From positions 1-64,000 of the forward strand of contig JAJYET010000008.1 of the NCBI GenBank assembly GCA_021785655.1: DNA of 64,000 nucleotides, read 5' to 3'. Of the stretch, positions 49,115 to 58,440 are shown piece by piece. The stretch comes from a bacterium. GTDB lineage: Bacteria > Chloroflexota > Dormibacteria > Aeolococcales > Bog-877. The stretch's first letter is position 1; each line of letters begins with the position of its first letter. The notes below the pieces were generated by a model. It saw nothing but the letters and a program-made list of their open reading frames with translations, was not told where the DNA came from and did not search any database. The translations under genes and the position numbers were made by a program.

Positions 49115-49776
49115 ACTCCGGGCGACGGACCCGGAGTTCCGGCCAGGCCATGGTGGAGATGGCCATCGGAACCGGCATCTTCCTTCTGGCGGTCCTTGGG
49201 GCGGCCCAGCTTGGGGTCTCCGCCCTGAGCCAGGAGGGGATCCAGAGCGCGGCCCTCAGCGGCGCCCGGGCCGCTTCCGCGGCCCTACTGGCCGGTGACC
49301 CGCTGCAGCGGCTGCAGGAAGGGCAGTCCGCGGCCCTGGCGGCGCTGGCCACAACCAGGCTGGGGATGGACGAGCTCCTGTCCTGCCCCGGCGGTGGGGC
49401 CTCGGGCTGCGGGGTCGGGGTGGACTGCGTCCTCTACCTCGGTGGCCGCGCCGTTGCCGGGACCCAGGAGCCCTGCGGTGCCGCCAACTCCGCCGTGGGC
49501 TTTGGGCCGGCACCACGCGACCTGGACGGCTCCCAGAACCCCCACTGCGGCTCCCCCGGGTGCTTCGGCGCCTCCCTTTCGATGCGCCCCTGCGCCCAGC
49601 CCGGCCCGCCGGGCCGCCTCAGGGTCTGCGTCGCCTACACCTCCTGGCCTCCCCGGGCCGTCGACGTCTGGATCACGGGGACTGTGCGCACCCTTCTGCC
49701 GTGGTTCAGCGAGGCAGGTATTGACCTGCAGACCGTGAGCGCCAGGCTCCGCTTGCAGGTCGAGGGGCTGGCTTGA
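49111..49776 (+). CDS. TadE-like pseudopilin
   Basis: RSSGQAMVEMAIGTGIFLLAVLGAAQLG N-terminal GQAxVE hydrophobic segment. Confidence 0.75.
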   Translation: MNSGRRTRSSGQAMVEMAIGTGIFLLAVLGAAQLGVSALSQEGIQSAALSGARAASAALLAGDPLQRLQEGQSAALAALATTRLGMDELLSCPGGGASGCGVGVDCVLYLGGRAVAGTQEPCGAANSAVGFGPAPRDLDGSQNPHCGSPGCFGASLSMRPCAQPGPPGRLRVCVAYTSWPPRAVDVWITGTVRTLLPWFSEAGIDLQTVSARLRLQVEGLA

Positions 49777-50333
49777 GAGCGCAGGGTTCGGTCCGGGGCC
49801 AGGCTCTGGTGGAGCTGGCCCTGGTCCTTCCCGTCCTGCTGCTTCTGGGGCTGGCCGCCGCCGCCATAGTGCAGGTGGCCAGAACCCAGCTGGCTATGGC
49901 CGCCGCCGCTTCCGCCGCTGCACTGGTGGCGGCCCGCGCTCCCGATGCCACGGCCGCCTGCACTGATTCCCGGCTGCAGCTGGAGACCTCTGTCTCCGAC
50001 AGCGGCGGCCTGATCCCCACCACCCTGGCCGACCGCTTTTCCGGACGGTGCGCCGGACCCCTGCCGCCCGCCGGAGCCGCCGCTCCGAACTCGTACTTCA
50101 TTTGGCTCGGGCTGGGTGGGGCCCAAGACACCTTCTGCCGGCGGGGGACGCCGGTCCGCGGCTCCCTGACGGACGGTGACGTCGTGATCTCTCTCACCTA
50201 CCGCCCCAACCTCTCCTGGCTGCCGCTGGTGGGCAGCTGGCTGAGCCCAGAGCTCCGCGCCCAATCGGTGCAGAAGGTCGACCCCTTCCGCAGCCGCGAT
50301 CCGAGCCAGGACCCCACCGGTGACAACTGCTGA
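49773..50333 (+). CDS. TadE-like pseudopilin (second)
   Basis: VRGQALVELALVLPVLLLLGLAAAAIVQVARTQLAMA. Confidence 0.8.
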   Translation: MRAQGSVRGQALVELALVLPVLLLLGLAAAAIVQVARTQLAMAAAASAAALVAARAPDATAACTDSRLQLETSVSDSGGLIPTTLADRFSGRCAGPLPPAGAAAPNSYFIWLGLGGAQDTFCRRGTPVRGSLTDGDVVISLTYRPNLSWLPLVGSWLSPELRAQSVQKVDPFRSRDPSQDPTGDNC

Positions 50334-50892
50334 CCCCGCGGCCCGAGAGCGAGGCCAGATCCTGCCCCTGTTCGCCCTCCTCCTCGTGATGCTGCTCCTG
50401 CCGGTGGCGGCCCTAGCCGTGGACGGAGGGCTGATCCTGAGCCGCCACGCGGAGCTGGTCGGGGAGGCCCAGGCCGCCGCCGAGGCGGGTTCCCAGGCCG
50501 TGGACCAGACCGCTCTCTCCCGGAGTGGAACCTTCCAGCTGTGCACCACCGCGGACGGAGGTCCGGAGTGCGGCAACGGGGTCGGGAACGTCCTGGAGGT
50601 GGTGAACGAAGTGGTGGGATCCTCCGGCGCGGCGGGGGTCACCCAATGCGTCCAGGTTCCCGCAATGCCGGTCCCGGCCCCCGGTGGCAGCGGGTGCTAC
50701 CTGGTGGTTCTCTCCCCCTGCGGGGCGGGCGGACCTCCGCTCGGAGTCGAGGTGGCGATCTGGGCTCCCGCGGTGATCCCTCTGGCCGGCCTCGGCCCGC
50801 TGGGCGCCATCCACCTGCGAGCGGAGGCCACTTCATGGCTCGCCCACGGAATCGGGGCAACATCGAGGCCGCCGGTGCTGCCCCGATGCTGA
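50320..50892 (+). CDS. TadG-like (Flp-associated) protein
   Basis: ARERGQILPLFALLLVMLLLPVAALAVDGGLILSRHAELVGEAQAAAEAGSQAV. Confidence 0.75.
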   Translation: MTTADPAARERGQILPLFALLLVMLLLPVAALAVDGGLILSRHAELVGEAQAAAEAGSQAVDQTALSRSGTFQLCTTADGGPECGNGVGNVLEVVNEVVGSSGAAGVTQCVQVPAMPVPAPGGSGCYLVVLSPCGAGGPPLGVEVAIWAPAVIPLAGLGPLGAIHLRAEATSWLAHGIGATSRPPVLPRC

Positions 50893-51935
50893 ACCCCGGG
50901 CCCCGCCCCACTTTGGCCGCGGCCGAGCTGCCGCCGCCACCGGAATATTCCCCCCCCACGACCCTGCCCTGGAGTTCGGGGCGGCCCGCCCCTCCCACCC
51001 CGCCACTTCACCCATTGCTGGTGATCTCGGATCCACCGCCGGTGACCCCGGAGCGCTCCCCCGGCCGCGTAGCCGCACTCAGTCGGGCGCTGGGTGGGAT
51101 CCGCGCCGGAGGGCACTCCCGGCCCGGCCCCCTGGGGCCGGGATCCGGGCATCCCGGGCGGCTCCCCAAGTTGGTTCTGGTCCTGGGGGCCAGGGGCGGC
51201 GTGGGAGCCTCCACCCTCGCCTTGGATCTCGCTTGGCGTGCTGCCGGCACCCACGAGCACCCAGTACTGCTGATCGACGCGGACGAGGAGCGACCCGCCC
51301 TCGACCTCCTGCTCGGAGCTTCCACCATGGAGGAGGATCTCTGGCCCTCGGCGCGATTGGACCACGTCCTGCTGCGACTTTCCGACCTGGCCAGCGGCGC
51401 CGCCAACCTCGAGCGGCTGCTCTGGAGCGCACCGTCGGAGGGACTCCGGGCCCTTCTCGGCCAGACCCCGCCGCGGGGGTCGGGCCAGATCGGGGTGGAA
51501 CACCTCGACTATCTCTACCGCTATCACCTCGGCCCCAGCTTCCGGACCATCGTGGTGGATGGCGGCGCGGTGGGGCGGGAGCTGTCCACCTCCACCCGCT
51601 TCTACCTCTCCATCGCCGACTGGGTGGTGGTGGCCACTCACGCGGGAGACACCTGCCTGCGGAGCTGTCTCTGGCTGCTGGAGCAGGTGCTGGCGGTCCC
51701 CGGCCGGCACCAGGTCGCGGTCGTGGTCTCGGCGGTGGCCGGGACCGGGGGTGACCCTGCCCTCCGCCGGGTCGAGCGTCTTGCAGCCGTCCGCCTAAGG
51801 CGGCCCTGGGTTCCGACTTCGGCCCAGCTGGCGGCCCGCCGCCACCGACCCCTGGCCGAGGTGGACCAGAAGGTCCTGAGCGCGCTCGACAAGACCCTGG
51901 GCGCCGTGTCGGTCTCGGGTGACGGCCCTGAGTAG
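50835..51935 (+). CDS. Second CpaE/TadZ-like ParA-family protein with Pro-rich N-terminus, lacking the P-loop lysine
   Basis: LVLVLGARGGVGASTLALDLAWRAAGTHEHPVLLIDADEERPALDLLLG. Confidence 0.75.
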   Translation: MARPRNRGNIEAAGAAPMLNPGPRPTLAAAELPPPPEYSPPTTLPWSSGRPAPPTPPLHPLLVISDPPPVTPERSPGRVAALSRALGGIRAGGHSRPGPLGPGSGHPGRLPKLVLVLGARGGVGASTLALDLAWRAAGTHEHPVLLIDADEERPALDLLLGASTMEEDLWPSARLDHVLLRLSDLASGAANLERLLWSAPSEGLRALLGQTPPRGSGQIGVEHLDYLYRYHLGPSFRTIVVDGGAVGRELSTSTRFYLSIADWVVVATHAGDTCLRSCLWLLEQVLAVPGRHQVAVVVSAVAGTGGDPALRRVERLAAVRLRRPWVPTSAQLAARRHRPLAEVDQKVLSALDKTLGAVSVSGDGPE

Positions 51936-52368
51936 GGCAGCGGCCCTGCTCCGCCGCCTGGACAAGACCTCATCGGAGCGCCAGAGGGGGGTGGAGCTGG
52001 TGACCTTTCGACTGCGCCAACTGGTGGATGAGCTCGAGTCCGCCGCCTTCGAGCGGGACGAGCTGGCCCTGGCTCGAGTGGTCGCGCCAGCCCTCCTGGC
52101 CCGGCTCAGCGCCCACGGCGGGGAGCTCGCCAGCCGGGATCTGAGGTGGAGGCCGGCTCGCCAGGGGCTCCGGTGGGCTCCGTCGGACCGGACCTCAGGC
52201 GGTGAGGGCAGGGCATGGTTCCGGGTTCGCTTCGAGGACCTGACCACCCACCTCGGGCCGCAGGGACTCAGCGCCGCCGCGGCAGAGACAAGGGAGCTCG
52301 AGGTCGAGGTCGACACCACGACCTCTCCCTGGCGGCTCTGGCGGGTACTGGAAGTGGAAAGGCGGTAG
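51919..52368 (+). CDS. Hypothetical protein, last gene of the Tad operon
   Basis: GTG start overlaps the upstream ORF; no family recognised. Confidence 0.6.
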   Translation: MTALSRAAALLRRLDKTSSERQRGVELVTFRLRQLVDELESAAFERDELALARVVAPALLARLSAHGGELASRDLRWRPARQGLRWAPSDRTSGGEGRAWFRVRFEDLTTHLGPQGLSAAAAETRELEVEVDTTTSPWRLWRVLEVERR

Positions 52369-52383
52369 GGGGGCAACACCGGG

Positions 52384-53676
52384 TCAGGGGGTCAGGGGCG
52401 CCTCCCGTCCGTGGCCGAGCCTCATGCCCAGCCCGCACCAGAGCAGGGCGGCGCCCACCATCACCGACCCCGCGGCGATGGCGCCGAACAGAGAGGTCTC
52501 CGCTGCCAGCGCCGCGTACAGCAGGCTGCCCAGTGGTCCGCCACCGGAGTACCCGAGCGCGTAGAGGGCCAGGACGCGGTTGCGCAACTCAGGGGGCGCC
52601 TCCGCCTGCAGGGTGGAGAGCATGGCGCTGTTGGCAGCCAGGAACCCCAGGCTGATCCCCGCCAGGCAGGGGACCGCCTCGGGGAGAGAGGTTACCCGCG
52701 TGAGGGTGAAGAGGCTCGCCCCGTACAGTGGTGCGGCGGCGATGAGGAGGGTGTGGCGCCGGAGACGCCGACTGAGGACGCCGATCGTCACCCCCCCGGC
52801 CAGGGCGCCGAAGCCGCCGACGCTGTACATGACCCCCAAGACCTGGCCGCCACCGTGGAGGTGGTAACGCGCGAAAACGGGCAGGAAGGGCATGTAGCCC
52901 ACCCCCAGGACCCCCAGCACCCAGCCCGCCGCCAGAACGGAGCGCCCCGTCCGGTGGCGGACCGCCCATGTGAGCCCCCCCAGCAGCTCCGCCATCGCCC
53001 CACCGGTCCTAGCCCTCCGTTCGGGAGCCGGCCAGCGGTTGCGCGCCAGGACCACGAGGTACGGCAGCACCAGGGCTGCCATGGCGGCGAAACAGGCGGC
53101 GGCCCCGGCCGTCCCCAGCAGCACTCCCCCGATCGCCGGCCCCAGGATCCGGGTCAGGCTGCCAACGGTGCCGGTCACCGCGACCGCCCCCAGGAGCTGC
53201 GAGCGAGGCACCATGTCCGCCACCATGGCTTGGCGGGTGGGGGCGTCAAAGGCGGTGGCCGACCCTAGGAGGATGGCTCCCGGGACCAGGACCGCAAGCG
53301 AGGCATGTCCGGTCCCCGCGGCCACCGCGAGCCCCAGGGAGATGAGCCCCATGGCGGAGCTGGCGGCCGCCAGCACCGCCGGCCGTGGCCACCTGTCGCC
53401 GGCTGCGCCCGCGGGGAGGGCCAGGGCGATGGCCGGGATCCCGTCGGCGGCCCCGACCAGTCCGACCGCGGTGGGCGACCCCGTGACCCGCAGCGTGAGA
53501 TAGCCGAGAGCCACCAGCTGCATCCACGTGCCCAGCGAGAGCGGCGCCAGCCCCGCCAGGTACCGTCGGAAGAGCCGGATGCCCACGGCCTCGGGCACCA
53601 GGCTTCGGAGCCGCGACGCCCTCGCCGGCGGGTTGGGGGCGGGCCGCGGACAGCCGGGTGCGAAATCCTCTGGCAT
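52384..53676 (-). CDS. MFS transporter (EntS/MFS_3-like)
   Basis: FRRYLAGLAPLSLGTWMQLVALGYLTLRVTGSPTAVGLVGAADGIP...SATAFDAPTRQAMVADMVPRSQL. Confidence 0.85.
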   Translation of the reverse strand: MPEDFAPGCPRPAPNPPARASRLRSLVPEAVGIRLFRRYLAGLAPLSLGTWMQLVALGYLTLRVTGSPTAVGLVGAADGIPAIALALPAGAAGDRWPRPAVLAAASSAMGLISLGLAVAAGTGHASLAVLVPGAILLGSATAFDAPTRQAMVADMVPRSQLLGAVAVTGTVGSLTRILGPAIGGVLLGTAGAAACFAAMAALVLPYLVVLARNRWPAPERRARTGGAMAELLGGLTWAVRHRTGRSVLAAGWVLGVLGVGYMPFLPVFARYHLHGGGQVLGVMYSVGGFGALAGGVTIGVLSRRLRRHTLLIAAAPLYGASLFTLTRVTSLPEAVPCLAGISLGFLAANSAMLSTLQAEAPPELRNRVLALYALGYSGGGPLGSLLYAALAAETSLFGAIAAGSVMVGAALLWCGLGMRLGHGREAPLTP

Positions 53677-53688
53677 ACTCCAACCTTC

Positions 53689-54291
53689 GTGGACCACCGA
53701 AGCAGTGCTGAGCCCCCCTGGGCGGAGGACATCTTCCGCGGCACCTTGGTGCGGCTGTCGGCGCCGCGTCCCGGGGATGGGGAGATCCTATCCAGATGGA
53801 GCGAGGACGCGGGCTACCGGCGGCGGATGGACACGGATGCTCCCCGACCCCTGCCGGCTCAGTACTTCGAGGAGCAGGATGCGAGCGACGACCGGGACGG
53901 AACCCACTTCGAGTTCCGCGTCCGGACCCTGGAGGGTGACCGGCTGGTGGGCTTCACCGCGGTCTTCTCCGTCGAGTGGCCGAATGGCAACGGCTGGATG
54001 GCCATGGGCGTCGGGGATCCCCAGGACCGCGGCCGGGGATACGGGTGGGATGCGCTCCAACTCACCTTGCGGTTCTGCTTCGACGAGCTCCAGCTGCACC
54101 GGCTCAGCCTGGACGTGATCGAGCCCAACGAGCCGGCGGTGAGGCTGTACCGGAGGGCCGGCTTCGTCGTGGAGGGGCGGCAGCGGGAGCGGATCCGGCG
54201 CGGCGGGTCCGCGTACGATCTGCTCTACATGGGGCTTCTGGCGCGCGACTGGATCCGCCCGGGCTCTGGCCAGGAGCCCGTGGCCGGCTGA
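53689..54291 (+). CDS. GNAT family N-acetyltransferase (RimJ-like)
   Basis: GTLVRLSAPRPGDGEILSRW...MGVGDPQDRGRGYGWDALQLTLRFCFDELQLHRLSLDVIEPNEPAVRLYRRAGFVVEG. Confidence 0.88.
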   Translation: MDHRSSAEPPWAEDIFRGTLVRLSAPRPGDGEILSRWSEDAGYRRRMDTDAPRPLPAQYFEEQDASDDRDGTHFEFRVRTLEGDRLVGFTAVFSVEWPNGNGWMAMGVGDPQDRGRGYGWDALQLTLRFCFDELQLHRLSLDVIEPNEPAVRLYRRAGFVVEGRQRERIRRGGSAYDLLYMGLLARDWIRPGSGQEPVAG

Positions 54292-54294
54292 TCC

Positions 54295-54963
54295 ATGCCC
54301 ACCGAGCCACCGCGGCGGGACTGGGAGCCGGTTTGGCCCCAACTCAGCCGACGTCCGGGCGCCCAGAGGGTGGGGGACGCCGAGCGGGATCAGGTCACTG
54401 CGGAGCTCGCCGACCACCACGTCGCCGGTCGCCTGACCAGCGAGGAGCTGCGCACGCGCTGCGAGCTGGCGCTCGCGGCCCGCACCCGGGCGGACCTGGA
54501 CCGTGTCACCGCCGACCTTCCCCGGCACCGGGCTGGCCCCGAAGTGATCCCCTGGCTGGCCCGTCCGCCGGGCCCCTTCCCCGGGACCCGCTTCGCGGGC
54601 TTCTGGGCCCGGGCGGGCGCACTCTGGCTCGACACCTTGGCCCTGGGTGCGGGAACCGCAGCCCTGGGCATTCCCGCCGACGGAGCCCACCTCGGCTTCC
54701 TGGTCTGGTTGTCTCCGGTGGCTTACTTCGTGGGCTTCTGGGGGTCAGCCGGCAGGACCCCGGGCATGTGGATCGCGGGGGTCCGGGTGGTCCGCGAGGA
54801 GGACGGACGCCGGCTGGGCTTCCGGCGCAGCCTGCTCCGGCTCGCCGGCTACCTTCTGGACGTGACCACTGCGGGCGTCGGCTTCGTTTGGGCTGCGGTG
54901 GACCGCCGCCGCCAGGGCTGGCACGACAAGATCGCCGGCAGCCTGGTGCTCAGATCGCGCTGA
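54295..54963 (+). CDS. DUF1707-SHOCT-like + RDD membrane protein
   Basis: RVGDAERDQVTAELADHHVAGRLTSEELRTRCELALAARTRADLDRVTADLP; C-terminal RDD (GRTPGMWIAGVRVVREEDGRRLGFRRSLLR). Confidence 0.8.
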   Translation: MPTEPPRRDWEPVWPQLSRRPGAQRVGDAERDQVTAELADHHVAGRLTSEELRTRCELALAARTRADLDRVTADLPRHRAGPEVIPWLARPPGPFPGTRFAGFWARAGALWLDTLALGAGTAALGIPADGAHLGFLVWLSPVAYFVGFWGSAGRTPGMWIAGVRVVREEDGRRLGFRRSLLRLAGYLLDVTTAGVGFVWAAVDRRRQGWHDKIAGSLVLRSR

Positions 54964-55725
54964 GGCAGGAAAGCCCCGGCCGCGCCCGGGGTCATCCCAC
55001 TCCACTCGGAAGCGGCGACCGAGCCGCCGGAGCCCGACCAGGATGGGCATCCCCAGCAGGCCGACCATGAGGGCGTTGCCACCGGCCCGGAAGGAGTCGT
55101 AGGCGAGGGAGGTCAGGAGGTAGTACCTCCCAAAGCGACCGAGGGCTGCCAGCGGGGCCAGCCCGGGATGCCAGCCCAGCTGAGGTGAGCCGGCGAAGAA
55201 GGTCCAGTTCCAAACGTCCATAACCATGCCGTAGGCGTAGCCCGCCGCCAGCCCGTAGGCGCCCAGGAGCAGGATGTCGGGCCATCCCGGACGTCGGCCC
55301 CGTCGCACCCCGCCCACCAGCCCGGCCCCCAGTCCCACCCAGCCCAGCGCGAACAGCTCGTAGGGGAGCCAGGGCCCCAGCCCTCCCGTGACCAGGGCCG
55401 AGGTCAGCAGGGAGCCGGACCCGAGCAGGAAGCCGAACTCCGGCCCCACGGCATAGCCACCGCACAGCACCAAGAGGAAGATGGGGCTGAACCCTCCGAT
55501 CCCGGTGACCAGGGCGGCCCGAAGGGCCGCGTCGGCGGCGCTGAGGGCCGCCAGCAGGGCCAGCCCCCGGGAGTCCAGCCTCCGTGCCCCCAGCTCGAAG
55601 GCGGTCAGGGCTCCCAACGAGCCGAAGGCGACCAGCAGGGCCGGGGTCGCCGCCGGCAGGGACGAGCCCAGGAAGGGCCAGAGGAAGAGCCCGAGGCCGG
55701 CCAGAGAGATGAGGAGCAGGATCAT
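54745..55725 (-). CDS. ECF transporter S-component-like membrane protein; C-terminus overlaps the RDD gene antisense
   Basis: Polytopic; IGGFSPIFLLVLCGGYAVGPEFGFLLGSGSLLTSALVTGGLGPWLPYELFALGWVGLGAG; downstream of fused EcfAA'. Confidence 0.72.
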   Translation of the reverse strand: MILLLISLAGLGLFLWPFLGSSLPAATPALLVAFGSLGALTAFELGARRLDSRGLALLAALSAADAALRAALVTGIGGFSPIFLLVLCGGYAVGPEFGFLLGSGSLLTSALVTGGLGPWLPYELFALGWVGLGAGLVGGVRRGRRPGWPDILLLGAYGLAAGYAYGMVMDVWNWTFFAGSPQLGWHPGLAPLAALGRFGRYYLLTSLAYDSFRAGGNALMVGLLGMPILVGLRRLGRRFRVEWDDPGRGRGFPASARSEHQAAGDLVVPALAAAVHRSPNEADARSGHVQKVAGEPEQAAPEAQPASVLLADHPDPRDPHARGPAG

Positions 55726-57041
55726 CCAAGGTGCCCCGCCGCCACCTCACCGTCTGCCAGCTCCAGGACCCGGTCGGCTGCCGCTGCGGCGAATTCGTGG
55801 TCATTGGTGGCGACCAGCACCGCCGTGCCCCGGCCCCCAAGGTGGTCGAGAGCGGCGAAGAGTGCTCTCCGGGCCGCCGCGTCCGCTCCGCGGGTGGGCT
55901 CGTCCAGCAGGACCAGCTCCGGATCTCCCACCAGGATGGCTGCCAGCGCCGCTCGCTGGCGCTCCCCGGCGCTGAGGTCCCGGGGGTCCTGATCACCAAG
56001 GGTCTGCAGGTTGAAGCGCTCCAGGACCGGAGCCGCCGGTGCTGTGAGGCGCAGCCAGCGCCGGGTCTGCTCCACCTCCAGCCGGACCGTCCGCTGGTGG
56101 AGCAGCGCGCCCGGCTCCTGGGGAAGGTAGGCGACGCGTGAGGCGCTCCTCTGCACTTCACCCGCCAGCGGGGGCAAGAGTCCTGCCAAGGTGCGCAGGA
56201 GGGTGGTCTTCCCCGATCCGTTGGCGCCGGTCAATCCGACGACCTCGCCGCCGCGCAGCGCCAGGTCGCCGACCTGAAGGAGGCGCTGGCCGCGTCCGAC
56301 CTCAAGGCCGAGAGCTCGCAGCCGCACCGGGCCATCCCCGGCGCCGACAGTGGTGCGCGGCGGCCAGCCGCCAGTGAGCGCCGAGCCCGGGCCAAGAGCA
56401 AGGTGCTGCCCGGCCGCCGCCGCCACCCGTTCGGGTCGCTGCTCGGCCACCACCGCGGCCCGAGCGGACCCCCGGAAGTCGGCGAGCTGGTTGAGGAGAA
56501 GGGCGACCCCGTGGGGGTCCAGCTGGGATGTGGGCTCGTCCAGCACCAGCAGCTCCGGCTCCATGGCCAGGCAGCCGGCCAGTGCGACCCGCTGTCGTTC
56601 GCCCCCCGAGAGCTCGGACAGCTGCCGCTGCCGGAGCTGGGCCACCCCCATCGCCTCCAGCGCGGACTCCACGCGGCGGCCCATCGCCTCCTGGGTGAGG
56701 CCCAGCCCGGCCGGGCCGAACGCCACCTCCTGAGCCACCACCGGCATGACCAGCTGCTGCTCGGGCTCCTGGAACAGCAGCGCCACCCGCCGCGAGAGGT
56801 CCCGGGGGCGCGCCTCCCGCAGCGAGCTGCCCAGGATCGACGCCTCGCCGCTGACCCGGCCGCCGTAGAAGTGCGGCACCAGCCCGTTGAGTGCACGAAG
56901 CAGAGTGCTCTTCCCGCTGCCGGAGGCGCCGGTCACCAGGGTCACACCCGGCAGGATCTCCAGACTGACCGGACCCAGCGCCCATCCTGGGCTGTCCGGG
57001 TAGGCGTAGGCGAATTGCCGGAAGTGGGCCAGGGCGGTCAT
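55722..57041 (-). CDS. Energy-coupling factor ATPase, two ABC domains fused
   Basis: Two P-loops (GASGSGKSTLLRALNGLVP; GANGSGKTTLLRTLAGLLP), two signatures (LSGGERQRVALAG; LSAGERQRAALAA). Confidence 0.92.
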   Translation of the reverse strand: MTALAHFRQFAYAYPDSPGWALGPVSLEILPGVTLVTGASGSGKSTLLRALNGLVPHFYGGRVSGEASILGSSLREARPRDLSRRVALLFQEPEQQLVMPVVAQEVAFGPAGLGLTQEAMGRRVESALEAMGVAQLRQRQLSELSGGERQRVALAGCLAMEPELLVLDEPTSQLDPHGVALLLNQLADFRGSARAAVVAEQRPERVAAAAGQHLALGPGSALTGGWPPRTTVGAGDGPVRLRALGLEVGRGQRLLQVGDLALRGGEVVGLTGANGSGKTTLLRTLAGLLPPLAGEVQRSASRVAYLPQEPGALLHQRTVRLEVEQTRRWLRLTAPAAPVLERFNLQTLGDQDPRDLSAGERQRAALAAILVGDPELVLLDEPTRGADAAARRALFAALDHLGGRGTAVLVATNDHEFAAAAADRVLELADGEVAAGHLG

Positions 57042-57853
57042 CGGAAGGCGGCCGGCACCAGCAAGGCCGCCGCTGCCAGGCTGGGGAGCAGATCGATGGA
57101 GGGCGGCTGGAGAGTGGGGTAAGGCTGCCAACCTCCCAGGGTTCCGGTCACCAGAGAGACGGCCGCCAGACCGATGGAGACGGCCGCGGCGGCCAGGGTC
57201 ACCCGGTCACCGAGGGAGGTGGCCAGCGGTGCCACCCGGGTCCGGGGACCGGTGCCCAGCCCGCGCGCCTCCATCGCCTCCGCCAGGAGGACCGAGCCCT
57301 CCATGGCGGTGAGAAGGGCTGGGACCGCAACCGCCCGCCAGGAGCGGGGACCTCGGGGTCGCCATCCCCGCATCGCCTGCGCCTCCCGAACCTGGGCGAA
57401 GGCGTCGCCCAGGCGCGGGAGCAGGGTGACTGAGGCGCTGAGGGCGGCGCTGGTGCGCCTCAGCTGGGGAGGGAGGCTGTCCAGCAGCTCCTGCCCCTCA
57501 AGCCCGTGGCTGAGCACCGCCGCAGCCAGCAGCGCCGCCGTCAACCCCACCGCGATGTCGGCCCCGTACACCAGCCCCTCCAGGGTCAGGGGGCCGCCAA
57601 CGGCCGGGAGGAGCGGCGGGACGGAGATCAGGACCGTGGCGCCGGTGTGGCTCAGGACGAAGTTGAGCAGAATCGCCGTGCCGCCGGCCACCAGGAGCCA
57701 GTAGGGGCGGCGCCGGCGCGCACCGCTCCTCCGCCGCGCCAGGTAGACGGCGGTCACCGCCGCCAGAACCATAAGCCGGTACAGGGGATCCTCCGTCCCC
57801 AGAGAGAGCAGCAGGACCGCCGCCACCCAGGCTAGGAGAGAGCGGGCGCGCAT
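57038..57853 (-). CDS. Energy-coupling factor transmembrane protein EcfT
   Basis: CbiQ/EcfT-like; REAQAMRGW and AEAMEARGLG coupling motifs. Confidence 0.85.
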   Translation of the reverse strand: MRARSLLAWVAAVLLLSLGTEDPLYRLMVLAAVTAVYLARRRSGARRRRPYWLLVAGGTAILLNFVLSHTGATVLISVPPLLPAVGGPLTLEGLVYGADIAVGLTAALLAAAVLSHGLEGQELLDSLPPQLRRTSAALSASVTLLPRLGDAFAQVREAQAMRGWRPRGPRSWRAVAVPALLTAMEGSVLLAEAMEARGLGTGPRTRVAPLATSLGDRVTLAAAAVSIGLAAVSLVTGTLGGWQPYPTLQPPSIDLLPSLAAAALLVPAAFR

Positions 57854-57859
57854 TCCGGC

Positions 57860-58336
57860 TCAGCCGGCGAGCGGCGGCCGAGGTGGCGGTGGGGGGGACC
57901 CGGTGCCGAAGTGCCAGCCGATCGCCTGCCCGGCTTTGAAGCTGAGTTCCGAGATTCCCTTGGTGGCGACCTTCCATGGCCCCTTCCCGGTCCAGGTGTA
58001 GAGCGCCCAGTACGGCTGGCCCGAGGCGAAGCAGGAGGTGTAGGAGAGGGGCTCCTCATCGACCTGGCAGACGGCGTCCCCGAAGCTGAAGTGCTGGAGC
58101 GCGAACTCGATTCCGCTCCGGCGCATCAGTGCCTCGCCGCTGAGGCTTCCCCCGGGGAGCTGAACGCAGCTGTCCACCACCTTGCCGGTCTGCAGCTCCA
58201 CCACCACGTCCACCTGCCCGGTGCGGCCACAGGCGGTGTGGTTGGGGCCAGTCCGGGAGCTGGCTCCACATCCCGCCACCAGGATCCCCAGAAACACCGG
58301 GACCAGAGTCGCGCTGGCCCAACGAGACGAGAGCAT
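57860..58336 (-). CDS. Lipoprotein, possibly DUF4430/transcobalamin-C-like, first gene behind the cobalamin riboswitch
   Basis: Lipobox LVAGC; SGEALMRRSGIEFALQHFSFGDAVCQVDEEP..CFASGQPYWALYTW; RBS gggaggaagag. Confidence 0.7.
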   Translation of the reverse strand: MLSSRWASATLVPVFLGILVAGCGASSRTGPNHTACGRTGQVDVVVELQTGKVVDSCVQLPGGSLSGEALMRRSGIEFALQHFSFGDAVCQVDEEPLSYTSCFASGQPYWALYTWTGKGPWKVATKGISELSFKAGQAIGWHFGTGSPPPPPRPPLAG

Positions 58337-58440
58337 CGCCTCTTCCTCCCGACGGCAAGATCAAGACCCCAACGCGAGAGCTGGGCCTGCCGTCGAGGGC
58401 CGTCCTTCCCGTGGCGCGCGGGGGTACGCATCACCCCCAG

